Shown: positions 18,043-28,950, counted from the first letter of the stretch. The stretch is DNA of 50,869 bases from Candidatus Colwellia aromaticivorans (GCF_003333305.1 NZ_QOLD01000082.1:1-50869), one strand, 5' to 3'. Notes: generated from the letters alone by a model not told the origin. A program made the numbers and translations.

Positions 18043-18909
18043 TTACATATTAGACAATAAATCTGGATTTATAACTAAATTTCTCACGCCGTGAGCATGA
18101 TCTTCATTGAATATATTACCTTCACACCATTTTCCAACCGACGTTATATTCACTTTAGCAACTTTCGGTCTTACACTCCATGAAACCTGAAAGGGAGATC
18201 CTTTTTCGTTATAACTAGGTCCCGTAGTCGAGCCAGCATATTGAATTGGTACCCCTGTGTTACTAGGGATGTTTACTGCTTGAGCTAAATCTTTTATCAT
18301 TTCATGCTTTGATAAGTCATTAAAGTTCAAGGCATTTTCGTCATTTACTAAAACAAAAACTTGGGTTTCAACACGCAGTTCAGGGTTTTTGATTGAATCA
18401 CTCAAACAAGAGCCTAGTGTGGGGCCAGGTGTCACTTTAGCTGTTGAATGAACATAATGAACTTCAATGGTATCACCAGAAGAAAGGCCACCATGTTTAC
18501 TCGGACATATATTACCATTTACAGGCATCAATTCTTTTTCATTTAATTTACCTGAATATTTATAGCCACTGCCATAACCATGGCCATCACCATCACCTGC
18601 AAATAAAGTAAATTCTCCGCCTTTATGCTCGGCATTTTTATGAAAATGAATATTACACAAATTCATTTCAGTATGAGCAGGAGCAGTACTAAAATCACGC
18701 GTGTTAGTACCTTGCTTTAAATCGATATCTCTTGGCGATTGTGGTCCAAAACCTTGCTCTTTAGTGTTACTAGCAAGAGCCGCTCTTTGCTCTAATAAAA
18801 CACTACTTACAACTGCTTTTGACTCATGTTTATCATCAGTTTTTTGTTGACAACAGGCTGTTACTGAAATAACAGTAAAAGCAACTATTGATAATCTAAA
18901 TTTATTCAT
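18043..18909 (-). CDS. Delta-class carbonic anhydrase, probable lipoprotein
   Basis: A 288-residue exported protein. The N-terminus has a signal peptide ending in a lipobox-like V-T-A-C (C19), so it is probably membrane-anchored in the periplasm. The core CNIHFHKNAEHKGGEF (C85, H88, H90, E94-H95) and IEVHYVH (H151) match the delta carbonic anhydrase-like family (PF10563), in which three histidines bind zinc; the reaction would be CO2 hydration. Further cysteines (C135, and in GSCLSD and KWCEGN) could form disulfides. It stands alone between the HDOD pseudogenes and comEC. Family assignment is from motif memory; activity is inferred. Confidence 0.75.
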   Translation of the reverse strand: MNKFRLSIVAFTVISVTACCQQKTDDKHESKAVVSSVLLEQRAALASNTKEQGFGPQSPRDIDLKQGTNTRDFSTAPAHTEMNLCNIHFHKNAEHKGGEFTLFAGDGDGHGYGSGYKYSGKLNEKELMPVNGNICPSKHGGLSSGDTIEVHYVHSTAKVTPGPTLGSCLSDSIKNPELRVETQVFVLVNDENALNFNDLSKHEMIKDLAQAVNIPSNTGVPIQYAGSTTGPSYNEKGSPFQVSWSVRPKVAKVNITSVGKWCEGNIFNEDHAHGVRNLVINPDLLSNM

Positions 18910-19121
18910 TTTTTATTCCTTGTTTTTATTATCCTAAAATGTCGGTATTAGCTTCCATTAATTATACTCTTTACAGGTCATATTTCTTCTTGAACAGATA
19001 CTTTATCAATTTCGTTTTTTATCATTAACTATTCATAAAAGTCAAATTTATGAAAGGGATTTACATTAACAACATTTCCTATATTGGTATTCAAAAATAA
19101 CTAATGAAGTGGATATAAACA

Positions 19122-21521
19122 CTAATGAGCAAACCAAAAGGGCCACAAATCACGGTAATAAGATTGCTTATTTATACCATGCTCCGACAGTGTAAATATA
19201 ATTTGGCCAGATTTTGCAGTGCTAAGTAATTTAACATTGTGTTGTTGATAACGCTGAACAACTTCCACTACAGGCATACGCCAACGATTCAAATAACCTG
19301 CACTCACAACAGCAAATGCTGGTTGTAACGTAGTAATAAACAAATCACTTGATGAGGTTTTAGAACCATGATGAGGCACAACTAAAATATCAGTATTAAG
19401 ATCAGGATATTGTTGTAGTAAAGCAGCTTCAACTTTTTTCGATATATCTCCCGTTAGTAACACATTATGCTTGCCATCAGAAATTAACAATACACAAGAG
19501 TCATCATTTTCTTCGCTTACAATGCTCTTTGGCCAAAGCATTTCAAAATGGAGGTTTTGCCAAACAAATGACTTCCCTTGTAAGCAAACAGCATTTTTTG
19601 TTGTTTGCTTATCATTATAGATTAACTCATTTATAACCATTGATTCTTGTATTTCGATTAAGCCGCCTGCATGATCATTATCACTGTGACTGATTATCAT
19701 TTTATCTAAATGCGCTACACCGCTATGTTGTAAATAAGGTAAAATCACGGCATTAGCCATGGTAAATCCGCTAGGGTAAGCAGCCCCCGTATCGTATAAA
19801 ATGGTCTTCGTTCCTCGTTGAATCAATACAGATAAACCTTGTCCAACATCAAAAACAACTAGCTGCCAGTTTGTATCGTTAGTACTCTCTTGTTCATTAA
19901 ATTTATTGCTTTGAATATTCAAGGTAAAAAATAACAAAATACTAACGTTGATCCCCACAAACAACTTTTTAACATATTTTCGCTGATAATTAACAAGACT
20001 ACGGTTCATTATGGGGAGCTGAAAAAACAAATAAAAAACACTCATAATCCCAAGTAATACCAACAATTGAATATTCATATTTGAAAGTTTTACTACTGCC
20101 CATGTTTGCTGTGACAAATAACTTAAATAATGCCATAGCGCTTGTAGACTATCGATACAAAACGCCATCAAAAACTGTGATATTGATTCAGAAAAAGGCA
20201 TTACTAATACTGATAATAAGCACAACGGAATACTAAAAAAACTCATCCAAGGCACTGCTATTATATTGGCCAACAACGCGACTAAAGAAACTTGCTGAAA
20301 AAACACCGCGCTAATGGGTAATAACATCACAGTTAAACTCAATTGAATAACAAATAACCCTTTAATAAATCGCCAAACAGTATTACCGCTATTGAGCATA
20401 TTTTTAAAGCGCCATAAAGTAAGAAAGATTATAGATACGGCATAAACAGATAACCAAAAACTGGCGGTAAATAAACTAAAAGGTGTCATTAGTGTTAACA
20501 AGAACAGCGTTAGGAGCAGCCAACGTTTTATTGAAATATGTAGACTTAACGTTCGTGAAAACCAATAAATACTGAGCATCAGTAATGCTCGTATTGTTGG
20601 CAAAGAAAAACCCGCTAAATAACCATAGATTATTCCAACACCTAAACTTACCGTTATAACAAAGTAGCGAATGTTAATCGTTTGAAAAAAACGTAAATGA
20701 TTAAAAATACTTAATGGTAACAAACGAATAATCAGCATAATAAAAAAGTAACTACCTGTAGCGACTAAACCAATATGTAAGCCTGAAATAGCAATAAGGT
20801 GCCCTGTTCCTGTAGTTTGCAAAACTTGCCATAACTCTTGATTCAACTCACTTCGAGAGCCAAAGCCTAACGCGAGTAATAATGGTGATAGATCATGTTC
20901 AGGTAATAAACTTTTATAGGTATTAAAAAGCTGTTGTCGTATTGAGTTTGTTTTCATTAGCACATTATTATTTTTATCATTAACAACATAACCTGTTGCA
21001 AGAATTCGCTTACTCCTCAGCCATGTTTGATAACTAAATCCACCTATATTTGCCAAACCATGTGCAGGTTTAAATTTGACTTTTAATTTAACAACTTGCC
21101 CTTGCTGCACAGCAAATTTGGCATTTTTCCAACTTAGTCGTATTTTTATTATTGTGTTTAGTTTTTTTGAATTAAGATGGGTAACGTTTAGATTAAAGCG
21201 AAGCGGTTTTTTATCACGATTAATTTGAATAGGATCAGCTGAAGATTGTAAGCTACTCACCTTACCTTGTACCCATTGAGGTGCTTCTGCTAGCTCCAGT
21301 GAATTTAAATTATTTTCTTGCCAGAGGCTTTGATAATTGAAGGCATTGAATAGCATCCAGCTAGCGCCAAAAAACAAACCCGAACTTAAACGTAAAGGTT
21401 TGTAAGAAAAAAAGGTGATTGAAAGTGAAATAAGTAAAAATAGCACAAAAAGATCTGGCACTATTGGTATAAATAGTGACAATATAGAACCAAGAAAAAA
21501 ACTAGCTAACCACCAATCCAT
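19122..21521 (-). CDS. comEC: ComEC/Rec2 DNA uptake channel
   Basis: A 799-residue inner membrane protein that carries single-stranded DNA into the cytoplasm during natural transformation. The N-terminal hydrophobic pair (about 1-60) precedes a soluble OB-like/DUF4131 domain (about 60-200). The Competence domain has GHLIAISGLHIGLVA and polytopic helices (about 220-520). The C-terminal metallo-beta-lactamase-like domain has ISHSDNDHAGG and VPHHGSKTSSS. Start at 21521 (MDWWLASFFLG). Full length and intact, implying at least the channel for competence. Confidence 0.94.
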   Translation of the reverse strand: MDWWLASFFLGSILSLFIPIVPDLFVLFLLISLSITFFSYKPLRLSSGLFFGASWMLFNAFNYQSLWQENNLNSLELAEAPQWVQGKVSSLQSSADPIQINRDKKPLRFNLNVTHLNSKKLNTIIKIRLSWKNAKFAVQQGQVVKLKVKFKPAHGLANIGGFSYQTWLRSKRILATGYVVNDKNNNVLMKTNSIRQQLFNTYKSLLPEHDLSPLLLALGFGSRSELNQELWQVLQTTGTGHLIAISGLHIGLVATGSYFFIMLIIRLLPLSIFNHLRFFQTINIRYFVITVSLGVGIIYGYLAGFSLPTIRALLMLSIYWFSRTLSLHISIKRWLLLTLFLLTLMTPFSLFTASFWLSVYAVSIIFLTLWRFKNMLNSGNTVWRFIKGLFVIQLSLTVMLLPISAVFFQQVSLVALLANIIAVPWMSFFSIPLCLLSVLVMPFSESISQFLMAFCIDSLQALWHYLSYLSQQTWAVVKLSNMNIQLLVLLGIMSVFYLFFQLPIMNRSLVNYQRKYVKKLFVGINVSILLFFTLNIQSNKFNEQESTNDTNWQLVVFDVGQGLSVLIQRGTKTILYDTGAAYPSGFTMANAVILPYLQHSGVAHLDKMIISHSDNDHAGGLIEIQESMVINELIYNDKQTTKNAVCLQGKSFVWQNLHFEMLWPKSIVSEENDDSCVLLISDGKHNVLLTGDISKKVEAALLQQYPDLNTDILVVPHHGSKTSSSDLFITTLQPAFAVVSAGYLNRWRMPVVEVVQRYQQHNVKLLSTAKSGQIIFTLSEHGINKQSYYRDLWPFWFAH

Positions 21522-21594
21522 AGTGAACGAAATATTTCCTATAATGTTTACAGCGTTAGTTTGGATACAAAGTTTTAAAGATAATAATAAGTAT

Positions 21595-22104
21595 ATGCCA
21601 AAAAAACTAATTAAGCGCTTTATGCCAAGCAGTCAAAGTATTAAAGACAATAAACATTTAAAAGTTTTTGGTAACTTATTGCACAACCCCCACTTATGGC
21701 ATATGAATCGTCATTCTGTTGCGAAAGCTTTTGCCGTTGGTTTGTTTTTTGCTTTTATACCTGTTCCATTTCAAATGGTGTTAGCTGCGGGTACTGCCAT
21801 TTTAGTACATTCTAATCTCCCCCTTTCAATCGCTCTTGTGTGGATAACAAATCCATTCACCATGCCCGTTATATTTTATGCTTGTTATATTGTTGGTTCA
21901 TGGTTAATAGGAGAAACAACACAAGAGTTTAACTTTGAGGCCAGCTGGCAATGGGTAGTTGACAGTTTATCAACCATTGGGCCGGCATTTTTATTAGGTT
22001 GTGGGGTTTTAGCGGTAACTTTTGCCATACTTGGCTACTTTATCATTCAAGGTTTATGGCGTTACAGTGTGATAAAAGCGTGGAAAAAAAGAGTCCGTAG
22101 ATAA
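21595..22104 (+). CDS. DUF2062 inner membrane protein
   Basis: The ATG at 21595 (MPKKLIKRFMPSSQSIK) gives 169 residues and matches the usual N-terminus of the family; the open frame upstream overlaps comEC and is not supported. DUF2062 core: HNPHLWHMNRHSVAKAFAVGLFFAFIPVPFQM, then helices with NPFTMPVIFYACYIVG and a last TM helix ending in KAWKKRVRR. Function is unknown. It is divergent from comEC with a 73-bp gap; no strong Shine-Dalgarno was seen. Confidence 0.85.
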   Translation: MPKKLIKRFMPSSQSIKDNKHLKVFGNLLHNPHLWHMNRHSVAKAFAVGLFFAFIPVPFQMVLAAGTAILVHSNLPLSIALVWITNPFTMPVIFYACYIVGSWLIGETTQEFNFEASWQWVVDSLSTIGPAFLLGCGVLAVTFAILGYFIIQGLWRYSVIKAWKKRVRR

Positions 22105-22176
22105 GAGTTAAATAACTTAAGTTATCACTACAATATAAAATAATACGGTTACTTATTTCTTGATCAGAAAATTATT

Positions 22177-23184
22177 TTACTGGCTCGGCCTAATAATTGA
22201 AAAGTGATCGTAGGCTCTATCTGTAGCGATACGTCCCCGAGGTGTGCGTTGTAGGAAACCTTGTTGAATTAAATATGGCTCAAGCACATCCTCAATGGTT
22301 TCTCGCTCTTCTCCTATAGCCGCAGCAACATTATCAAGCCCTACAGGCCCACCCATAAACTTATCAATAATGGCATGCAGTAACTTTCTATCCATAATGT
22401 CAAAGCCTTCATGATCTACTTCTAACATATCAAGTGCGGCTGCCGCAGTTTCTTTGTTGACCAAACCATGGGTTTTTATATCTGCATAATCACGCACCCG
22501 TCGCAATAATCTATTAGCGATACGAGGCGTTCCACGCGAGCGTTTAGCCACTTCAAAAGCCCCCTCTTCATCAAGACTTAAATTTAAAAAATGTGCCGAA
22601 CGTTTAACTATGGTCGTTAAGTCTTGCACGTTATAAAATTCTAGCCGTTGTACTATGCCAAATCTGTCGCGTAATGGTGAAGTTAATGCCCCAGCGCGTG
22701 TTGTGGCGCCAATGAGTGTGAAAGGAGGTAAATCTAACTTTATCGAGCGAGCAGCAGGGCCTTCACCAATCATAATATCTAACTGATAATCTTCCATTGC
22801 CGGATACAATATTTCTTCCACAATAGGGCTTAAACGATGAATTTCATCAATGAATAAAATATCATTTTCTTCTAAGTTAGTTAACAGTGCAGCTAGATCC
22901 CCTGCCTTCTCAAGCACCGGGCCAGAGGTTGTACGAATATTAACGCCCATTTCATTGGCAACAATATTCGCTAACGTTGTTTTTCCTAAGCCTGGAGGAC
23001 CAAAAATAAGTAAGTGATCAAGTGGTTCTCCACGTTTCTTTGCTGCAGGAATGAAAATTTCCATCTGCGCTTTAACATGGGCTTGGCCTGTATAATCACT
23101 AAGCATTTTCGGGCGGATCGCACGATCAACCCCTATGTCTTCAATGCTGGCAGCTGGCTCAATTAAGCGATCCGCTTCGATCAT
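22177..23184 (-). CDS. ruvB: Holliday junction helicase RuvB
   Basis: A AAA+ motor that drives branch migration with RuvA. 335 aa. Walker [12 protein letters not shown], Walker [12 protein letters not shown], sensor [18 protein letters not shown], and a C-terminal winged helix ([19 protein letters not shown]). It is separated from ruvA by 235 bp, most of it repeat B copy 2 (23254-23411), whereas the two genes are normally almost contiguous. Expression still probably comes from the ruvA SOS promoter. Confidence 0.97.
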   Translation of the reverse strand: MIEADRLIEPAASIEDIGVDRAIRPKMLSDYTGQAHVKAQMEIFIPAAKKRGEPLDHLLIFGPPGLGKTTLANIVANEMGVNIRTTSGPVLEKAGDLAALLTNLEENDILFIDEIHRLSPIVEEILYPAMEDYQLDIMIGEGPAARSIKLDLPPFTLIGATTRAGALTSPLRDRFGIVQRLEFYNVQDLTTIVKRSAHFLNLSLDEEGAFEVAKRSRGTPRIANRLLRRVRDYADIKTHGLVNKETAAAALDMLEVDHEGFDIMDRKLLHAIIDKFMGGPVGLDNVAAAIGEERETIEDVLEPYLIQQGFLQRTPRGRIATDRAYDHFSIIRPSQ

Positions 23185-23253
23185 TTTTATTCCTACTTTT
23201 TAAACATTTGTTAGGTACAGATTTTTACTTATGTAACTGTTCAACTTTAAGAT

Positions 23254-23411
23254 GTATGGTTCAATTTAAAAGAAGGAGCACGGAGTTGACGTTAGTCATT
23301 ACTCCGTACATCCTGTACTCCGCCTTTCAGGCCATCCGTTGGATGTTCAAATTCTTTCCCGAAGAATTTGTGAGTACTTCTGATAAAGAAATTGGACGAT
23401 ACAGCAACAAG
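23254..23411. repeat. Dispersed structured repeat B, copy 2
   Basis: Same 158-bp unit as 9622-9779, here inserted between ruvA and ruvB and ending 9 bp short of the ruvA stop codon. The hairpins are conserved: cggagt-tgac / gtca-t-actccg with a changed loop (gtta instead of gcca), catcc-gtt-ggatg (a C:G pair became T:A), and a longer stem caaattctt / aagaatttg. Confidence 0.8.
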
Positions 23412-23419
23412 TTGCGCAG

Positions 23420-24055
23420 TTACAACATTGACTTTAACGCATGACGAATAATATCTTCACTCGACATACCATCAGTATAAACAAGTTTAACCGCTTTATC
23501 TGCTTGCACCTGTTTATAACCTAACGATATTAAAGCGTTAGTAGCATCACCTTTGTTGTTATAGGCGTTATCGTTAAGAGAATTGACAAAAGTATGCTCA
23601 TTACTTAATTGCACAGGCATAGCATCAGTTGCTGGCGTTGATGATACGTGCCAATCTTTTAACCTATCTCGCATTTCAATTAATAAACGCTCTGCCGTTT
23701 TTTTACCTACACCCGGTATTTTTACGATACCCGAAACATCATCGTGTCTAACACAACTAACAAATTGATCAGCTGACATAGCAGATAATACGGCTAGGGC
23801 TAACTTAGGGCCAACCCCATTGACTTTAATCAATAAGCGAAATAATTTACGCTCCGTTTTATTAGCAAATCCGTATAATAACTGGGCATCTTCACGAACA
23901 ACGAAATGAGTATAAATAACAGCAGGCTCATTTAATTCAGGTAATCCATAGATGCTCGTCATCGGCATAGTAACTTCATAACCAACGCCAGCACATTCAA
24001 TAAGGATTTCAGGAGGGGATTTTTCAGCAATAGTACCTGATAAACGACCGATCAC
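23420..24055 (-). CDS. ruvA: Holliday junction-binding protein RuvA
   Basis: 211 aa. Tetramer that holds four-way junctions for RuvB. N-terminal OB fold ([28 protein letters not shown]), tandem helix-hairpin-helix motifs ([17 protein letters not shown] and [21 protein letters not shown]), and the C-terminal RuvB-binding domain ([19 protein letters not shown]). An SOS box lies about 46-61 bp upstream. Confidence 0.97.
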   Translation of the reverse strand: MIGRLSGTIAEKSPPEILIECAGVGYEVTMPMTSIYGLPELNEPAVIYTHFVVREDAQLLYGFANKTERKLFRLLIKVNGVGPKLALAVLSAMSADQFVSCVRHDDVSGIVKIPGVGKKTAERLLIEMRDRLKDWHVSSTPATDAMPVQLSNEHTFVNSLNDNAYNNKGDATNALISLGYKQVQADKAVKLVYTDGMSSEDIIRHALKSML

Positions 24056-24100
24056 AGTTAATAACCTACAAGTAATGATTAAGTGAATAAAAGCATATCA

Positions 24101-24116
24101 CTATATATTTATACAG
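24101..24116 (-). promoter_or_regulatory. LexA (SOS) box upstream of ruvA
   Basis: On the minus strand the sequence is CTGT-ATAAATAT-ATAG, within TACTGTATAAATATATAGT. The consensus is CTGT-N8-ACAG; there is one mismatch in the right half-site. The position, 46-61 bp before the ruvA start and after ruvC, implies that ruvAB has its own SOS-controlled promoter, as in E. coli. Confidence 0.7.
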
Positions 24117-24196
24117 TAAACAGCAGTTTCGAGTAGCGAGCATAAAAGTTACGAACAAAGCAGTTTGCGATCAGTAACTCGATACTCGTAACTGAA

Positions 24197-24724
24197 TTAT
24201 CTCAGTCTTCCTCTGACAACTTTACTTGCTTGTCCTGCAAGTTTACCTAGACTTTGATGACTATTAGCATGACATATTGCCACGGCAAGGGCATCAGCAG
24301 CATCGGCTTGTGGCATACCTGGTAATTTAAGAATAGTTTTCACCATATGCTGAACTTGAGATTTATCTGCGCCACCAGTACCAACCACCGCTTGTTTAAT
24401 TTGTCGAGCGGAGTATTCAGCAATAATTAAGTCATTATTAGTCGCCGCAACAATAGCCGCACCGCGCGCTTGACCCAATTTAAGTGCAGAATCAGGGTTT
24501 TTCGCCATAAAAACTTGTTCAATCGCGAACATATCTGGCTTAAATTGCATAATGATTTCAGAAACACCAGCAAAAATAGTTTGTAAGCGCGAACCAAGAT
24601 CTTCGCCTTGGCTAAGCGCTTTGATGCAACCACTACCTAGATAGGTATAGGAGCGACCTTCATGTTTAATAACCCCGTAGCCGGTGAAGCGTGAACCGGG
24701 GTCAATACCTAAAATAATAGACAT
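24197..24724 (-). CDS. ruvC: Holliday junction resolvase RuvC
   Basis: 175 aa, RNase H fold. The acidic catalytic residues are D8 (LGIDPGSR), E69 (FAIEQVF) and D141/D144 ([12 protein letters not shown]). It cuts Holliday junctions symmetrically with RuvAB. It lies between aspS and ruvA; the yebC gene that often precedes ruvC in relatives is absent from this spot. The ruvC-ruvA gap (141 bp) holds the SOS box and a short dyad around cgagtatcgag/ctcgatactcg. Confidence 0.97.
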   Translation of the reverse strand: MSIILGIDPGSRFTGYGVIKHEGRSYTYLGSGCIKALSQGEDLGSRLQTIFAGVSEIIMQFKPDMFAIEQVFMAKNPDSALKLGQARGAAIVAATNNDLIIAEYSARQIKQAVVGTGGADKSQVQHMVKTILKLPGMPQADAADALAVAICHANSHQSLGKLAGQASKVVRGRLR

Positions 24725-24819
24725 AAATTATAATGACGAGTTATTAATTATTAGTGACGAGTTACGAAGAAAATATTGCCCCTCTCTTCGCAACTCTCCA
24801 ACTCGATACTAACGACTAA

Positions 24820-26604
24820 TTACTCAGCGTTTTCTTGCTGAGGAATGACTTGTACACCCAACTCAGCTAACTGAGCAGTATTAGCATTACCTGGTGCATT
24901 CGTTAATGGACATGCTGCTGTATTCGTTTTCGGAAATGCCATCACTTCTCGAATAGAGCTAGCACCAGTCATTAACATCACTAAGCGATCAAGACCAAAA
25001 GCTAAACCTGCATGTGGCGGCGCACCATATTGTAAAGCCTCAAGTAAGAAACCAAATTTCTCTTGTGCTTCTTCGTCATCAATCCCTAATATTCTAAACG
25101 CAGCAGACTGCATGTCTTGGTTATGAATACGCACTGAGCCACCACCTAATTCACAGCCATTGAGCACCATATCGTAAGCATCTGACAAAGCACCTAATGG
25201 GTTAGCCTCAAGCTGCTCTGGTGTACAGTTAGTGGGTGCAGTAAATGGGTGATGAAGTGCATGCATTCGACCATCTATTTCTTCAAACATAGGGAAATCA
25301 ACAACCCATAATGGTTTCCAGTCACCTTCTAGTAACTCTAAATCTTCACCTAATTTAAGGCGAAGCGCACCTAGTGATTCAGTTACTACGTTATAATTAT
25401 CTGCGCCGAAAAATATAATATCACCCGTTTTAGCATTAGTACGTTCAAGTAACGCTTTTGCAGCTTCTGCTGACAAAAATTTCAAAATTGGTGATTGTAA
25501 ACCTTCAAGCCCTGTGGCTAAAGCGGCATCAATATCGTTAACCTTCATCCATGGCATACCTTTAGCGCCATAAATGCCAACAAACTTTGTCAGATCATCA
25601 ATGCCTTTTCTTGAGAATTTAGCTGCGCCACCTGACGCACAAATAACAGCAACACGGCCATTCTCGTCATTTGCAGGGCCAGAGAATACTTTAAATTCTA
25701 CATCTTTGAGTATATCAGCAACATCTACTAACTCTAACGGATTACGTAAGTCAGGTTTATCAGAGCCAAAACGTCGCATTGCTTCGCTAAATGGCATTGA
25801 TGGAAATTTGCCAAGATCAACATCAAGCATTTCTTTAAATAGCTCTCTAATCATGGTTTCACTAACATCCATGACTTGTGCGCTACTCATAAATGAAGTT
25901 TCAATATCTATTTGAGTGAATTCAGGTTGTCTATCAGCACGTAAGTCTTCATCACGAAAACATTTAACAATTTGATAATAACGTTCCATACCCGACATCA
26001 TTAACAATTGTTTAAATAACTGTGGAGATTGCGGTAAAGCGAAGAACTTGCCTTTGTGCGTTCTACTTGGAACTAAATAATCACGAGCACCTTCTGGTGT
26101 TGCCGCAGTAAGAATAGGCGTTTCAATATCTAAAAAACCTAATGCTTCTAATGAACTACGCACCTTTGAAGTCACTTTCGCACGAAAGCGCATACGTTCA
26201 GTCATTTCAACACGGCGTAAATCAAGATAGCGATATTTTAAACGCTGCTCTTCTGAATTGTTTTGGTTTGAATCAAGTGGTAAAGGTGCAGATTTATTCA
26301 GAATAGTCAGTTCAAGACCTAGTATTTCAATCGCACCTGTTTTCATGTCTTTGTTAATTTGACCTTCAGGTCGAGCACGTACTTTACCTTTAAGTTGAAC
26401 ACAAAATTCATTACGCAAGGTGTTGGCAATAGCAATCACTTCAGGAAGATCAGGATCATAAACAACTTGAACTAAACCTTCTCGGTCACGTAAATCAAGA
26501 AAGATAACAGCGCCTAAATCACGACGGCGATTAACCCAGCCACAAAGAGTGACTTCTTGACCAATATGAGATTCGTTAACTTCACCACAATAAAGACTAC
26601 GCAT
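24820..26604 (-). CDS. aspS: Aspartyl-tRNA synthetase
   Basis: 594 aa, class II synthetase of the bacterial type. N-terminal anticodon-binding OB fold ([12 protein letters not shown]...[23 protein letters not shown]), motif 2 ([20 protein letters not shown]), the bacterial GAD insertion domain (about 290-420) and motif 3 ([15 protein letters not shown]). It charges tRNA-Asp. Divergent from cmoA across a 336-bp region. Confidence 0.97.
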   Translation of the reverse strand: MRSLYCGEVNESHIGQEVTLCGWVNRRRDLGAVIFLDLRDREGLVQVVYDPDLPEVIAIANTLRNEFCVQLKGKVRARPEGQINKDMKTGAIEILGLELTILNKSAPLPLDSNQNNSEEQRLKYRYLDLRRVEMTERMRFRAKVTSKVRSSLEALGFLDIETPILTAATPEGARDYLVPSRTHKGKFFALPQSPQLFKQLLMMSGMERYYQIVKCFRDEDLRADRQPEFTQIDIETSFMSSAQVMDVSETMIRELFKEMLDVDLGKFPSMPFSEAMRRFGSDKPDLRNPLELVDVADILKDVEFKVFSGPANDENGRVAVICASGGAAKFSRKGIDDLTKFVGIYGAKGMPWMKVNDIDAALATGLEGLQSPILKFLSAEAAKALLERTNAKTGDIIFFGADNYNVVTESLGALRLKLGEDLELLEGDWKPLWVVDFPMFEEIDGRMHALHHPFTAPTNCTPEQLEANPLGALSDAYDMVLNGCELGGGSVRIHNQDMQSAAFRILGIDDEEAQEKFGFLLEALQYGAPPHAGLAFGLDRLVMLMTGASSIREVMAFPKTNTAACPLTNAPGNANTAQLAELGVQVIPQQENAE

Positions 26605-26756
26605 GTATTTTTTGCCTTGCTACTTTAATAATTAAAAATTGACGCTAACTGAAATGACTTTAGCTAGCGATAAATGCCGCATATTATAAAGCAAAGATTA
26701 GTAAAGTCACCCCGTTAAAACGATAATAGTAATTGAAGTAATGAATAGATCATTCA

Positions 26757-26864
26757 GCGAGAATTAAAAGGCGTAGAGGCAAGGAATTGATTGAAGAGAA
26801 TGCCTTACCTAAAGACGTTTATAATTCCAGATGAATCATGTATTTTCAAGTGGAACGGGTATAT
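26757..26864. repeat. Dispersed repeat A, partial copy
   Basis: Right half only of the element at 9357-9625: gaatgccttacctaaagacgtttataattccag... and the terminal tggaacgggtatat. The left half with the facing inverted repeat is missing or too diverged to see. It occupies part of the 336-bp aspS-cmoA intergenic region, which otherwise shows no gene and must carry both divergent promoters. Confidence 0.6.
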
Positions 26865-26940
26865 TTGTTTTTATATCCAATCAATATCAGTTAAAATACG
26901 CTCACTTATCCGAGCAATAATGTATAAATGATTAATTACT

Positions 26941-27675
26941 ATGCGCACTCCTGATACCGATTTAATTTATTCAAATCCCCAAGCCCAAGTGAACGATTTT
27001 GCTTTTGATGCACAAGTAGTGGAAGTTTTTCCCGATATGATCAGTCGTTCAGTGCCAGGTTACACTACAATTATTGATACCATTGGTCGCCTTAGCCAAC
27101 AATTTGTACAAGACAACACCACTATTTACGACTTGGGTTGTTCATTAGGTGCAGCAACCTTAGCTATGCGCAAAGGGATTGAAGCTAAGCAGTGTAAAAT
27201 TATTTCTGTTGATAATTCATCAGCAATGGTTGAACGGTGTAAAATGCATATTAATGCTTTTAAAGGCACCACACCCGTTGACGTTATTGAAGCGAACATT
27301 CAAGATATAGCAATTGAAAATGCCTCTATGGTGGTACTTAACTTTACTTTGCAGTTTATCGAAAAAACAGAACGACAAGGTTTAATCGATCGTATTGCAC
27401 AAGGTATTAATGAGGGCGGCTTGTTAGTAATTTCAGAAAAAATATCCCATGGCGATTCTGTTATTGATGAACATTTAATCAATTTACATCATGACTTTAA
27501 ACTCGCTAACGGTTACAGCGAACTAGAAGTTGCTCAAAAACGCACCGCATTAGAAAACGTCATGCGTACAGATTCAATAGAACAGCATATTAATCGCCTA
27601 AAAAGTGCCGGCTTTAAGCATGTATCCCCCTGGTTTCAATGCTTTAATTTTATCTCTTTTATTGCCATAAAATAA
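26941..27675 (+). CDS. cmoA: Carboxy-S-adenosyl-L-methionine synthase CmoA
   Basis: 244 aa. Makes carboxy-SAM from SAM and prephenate for the cmo5U34 wobble modification of tRNA. Rossmann methyltransferase fold with [17 protein letters not shown] (motif I), [11 protein letters not shown] and [13 protein letters not shown], and the CmoA-specific [22 protein letters not shown]. It is followed after 224 bp by its pathway partner cmoB, the gap being taken up by a tandem repeat. Confidence 0.96.
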   Translation: MRTPDTDLIYSNPQAQVNDFAFDAQVVEVFPDMISRSVPGYTTIIDTIGRLSQQFVQDNTTIYDLGCSLGAATLAMRKGIEAKQCKIISVDNSSAMVERCKMHINAFKGTTPVDVIEANIQDIAIENASMVVLNFTLQFIEKTERQGLIDRIAQGINEGGLLVISEKISHGDSVIDEHLINLHHDFKLANGYSELEVAQKRTALENVMRTDSIEQHINRLKSAGFKHVSPWFQCFNFISFIAIK

Positions 27676-27702
27676 ACTTAGGATAGTAGGATGAAAACAG
27701 AT

Positions 27703-27797
27703 CGTTCATCCTTCCTTCGACAAGCTCAGGATGAACGGAAACACTCCGTTGGCCCTTCCTTCGACAAGCTCAGGATGAACGGAAACACTCCGTTGGC
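27703..27797. repeat. 44-bp tandem duplication between cmoA and cmoB
   Basis: Two identical 44-bp units (27710-27753 and 27754-27797) begin ccttccttcgacaagctcagg and contain atgaacgg and aacactccgttgg. The first unit also forms a stem with the preceding cgttcatcct (27703-27712 with 27728-27737). The ttcgacaagctcagg core is a common extragenic palindromic repeat in proteobacteria. Related cagtcgaagg pieces continue to about 27840. Confidence 0.85.
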
Positions 27798-27899
27798 CCT
27801 GAGCGCGAAGCAGTCGAAGGGAGCAGTCGAAGAAAGACAAGCTCAAAATAAGTGAACAGCAAAGCATAGGTATTTAAACAACAACAAAATGAATTATTC

Positions 27900-28868
27900 A
27901 TGACACATTTTAATAAATTTTATCAAGAAATTGCCACAAACCGTTTAAGTCATTGGTTAAATACACTGCCATCACAACTTGATTATTGGCATAAAAACAA
28001 TCTTCATGGCGAATATAAACATTGGCAAAAAACGTTAGATGCCCTGCCATCAACACATACATCAGATATTGATTTGGTCAATAGTGTCACTGTTGGCTGT
28101 AAAGAAGATTTTAATGCGGGTGAACATAAGCGCTTAGAAAACTTGTTAAAAAAATTCAAACCTTGGCGTAAAGGCCCTTATCACATTCATGGATTACATA
28201 TAGACACTGAGTGGCGAAGTGATTATAAATGGGACAGATTAGCCCCACACATCAGCGATTTATCAGGTAGATATGTTCTTGATATTGGCTGTGGTAGTGG
28301 TTATCACTTATGGCGTATGCGTGGTGCTGGAGCAAAATTTGTTGTCGGTATTGATCCAACCCAATTATTTTTGATGCAATTTAACGCAGTTCAACATTTT
28401 ATTAATGATAACAAGGTAAATTTATTACCGCTAGGCGTCGAACAATTACCTGAGCTTAATGCTTTTGATAGCGTATTTGCGATGGGTGTTTTATATCATC
28501 GTCGTTCACCCATTGATTTTATTTATCAATTAAAAGCACAATTAGTTAAAGGCGGTGAACTAATACTTGAAACGCTAATTGTTGATGGAGATGAAAATAC
28601 CGTATTAGTCCCTGGGGAACGCTACGCTAAAATGCGGAATGTCTGGTTTTTACCTAGCGCTAAAGCCATGTGTGCTTGGTTAGAGCGCTGTGGTTTTACA
28701 GATATTCGTGTGGTTAACACCGATATTACCGCACTTGATGAACAAAGAAAAACTGACTGGATTGACACAGAATCACTATCTGACTTTCTTGATCCCCTTG
28801 ATAATAGTAAAACGATTGAAGGTTACCCTGCCCCACAACGAGCCATTTTTATTGCCACTAAACCATAA
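27900..28868 (+). CDS. cmoB: tRNA U34 carboxymethyltransferase CmoB
   Basis: 322 aa. Transfers the carboxymethyl group from carboxy-SAM to 5-hydroxyuridine at tRNA position 34. An N-terminal domain (about 1-95) with [31 protein letters not shown] precedes the methyltransferase core ([38 protein letters not shown]), and the C-terminus has [15 protein letters not shown]. Length and start agree with E. coli CmoB. A terminator follows at 28930-28950. Confidence 0.96.
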   Translation: MTHFNKFYQEIATNRLSHWLNTLPSQLDYWHKNNLHGEYKHWQKTLDALPSTHTSDIDLVNSVTVGCKEDFNAGEHKRLENLLKKFKPWRKGPYHIHGLHIDTEWRSDYKWDRLAPHISDLSGRYVLDIGCGSGYHLWRMRGAGAKFVVGIDPTQLFLMQFNAVQHFINDNKVNLLPLGVEQLPELNAFDSVFAMGVLYHRRSPIDFIYQLKAQLVKGGELILETLIVDGDENTVLVPGERYAKMRNVWFLPSAKAMCAWLERCGFTDIRVVNTDITALDEQRKTDWIDTESLSDFLDPLDNSKTIEGYPAPQRAIFIATKP

Positions 28869-28929
28869 ATAAAAAGCTTACAGCAAGTGTTCTTACTGTT
28901 ATTTACCATTGCTTTTAATCACTACTAAA

Positions 28930-28950
28930 CCGCGATCAATTTGATCGCGG
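28930..28950 (+). terminator. Terminator after cmoB
   Basis: Perfect 9-bp GC-rich stem CCGCGATCA (28930-28938) / TGATCGCGG (28942-28950) with a 3-nt loop, followed by a T-rich stretch (actactttactttttaa). It separates cmoAB from the dGTPase gene. Nothing else is seen in 28869-29168. Confidence 0.7.

Noticed and set aside
27710..27797. CRISPR-like tandem repeat
   Set aside because: Two directly abutting identical units with no spacers and no cas genes; it fits a REP-type extragenic palindrome.
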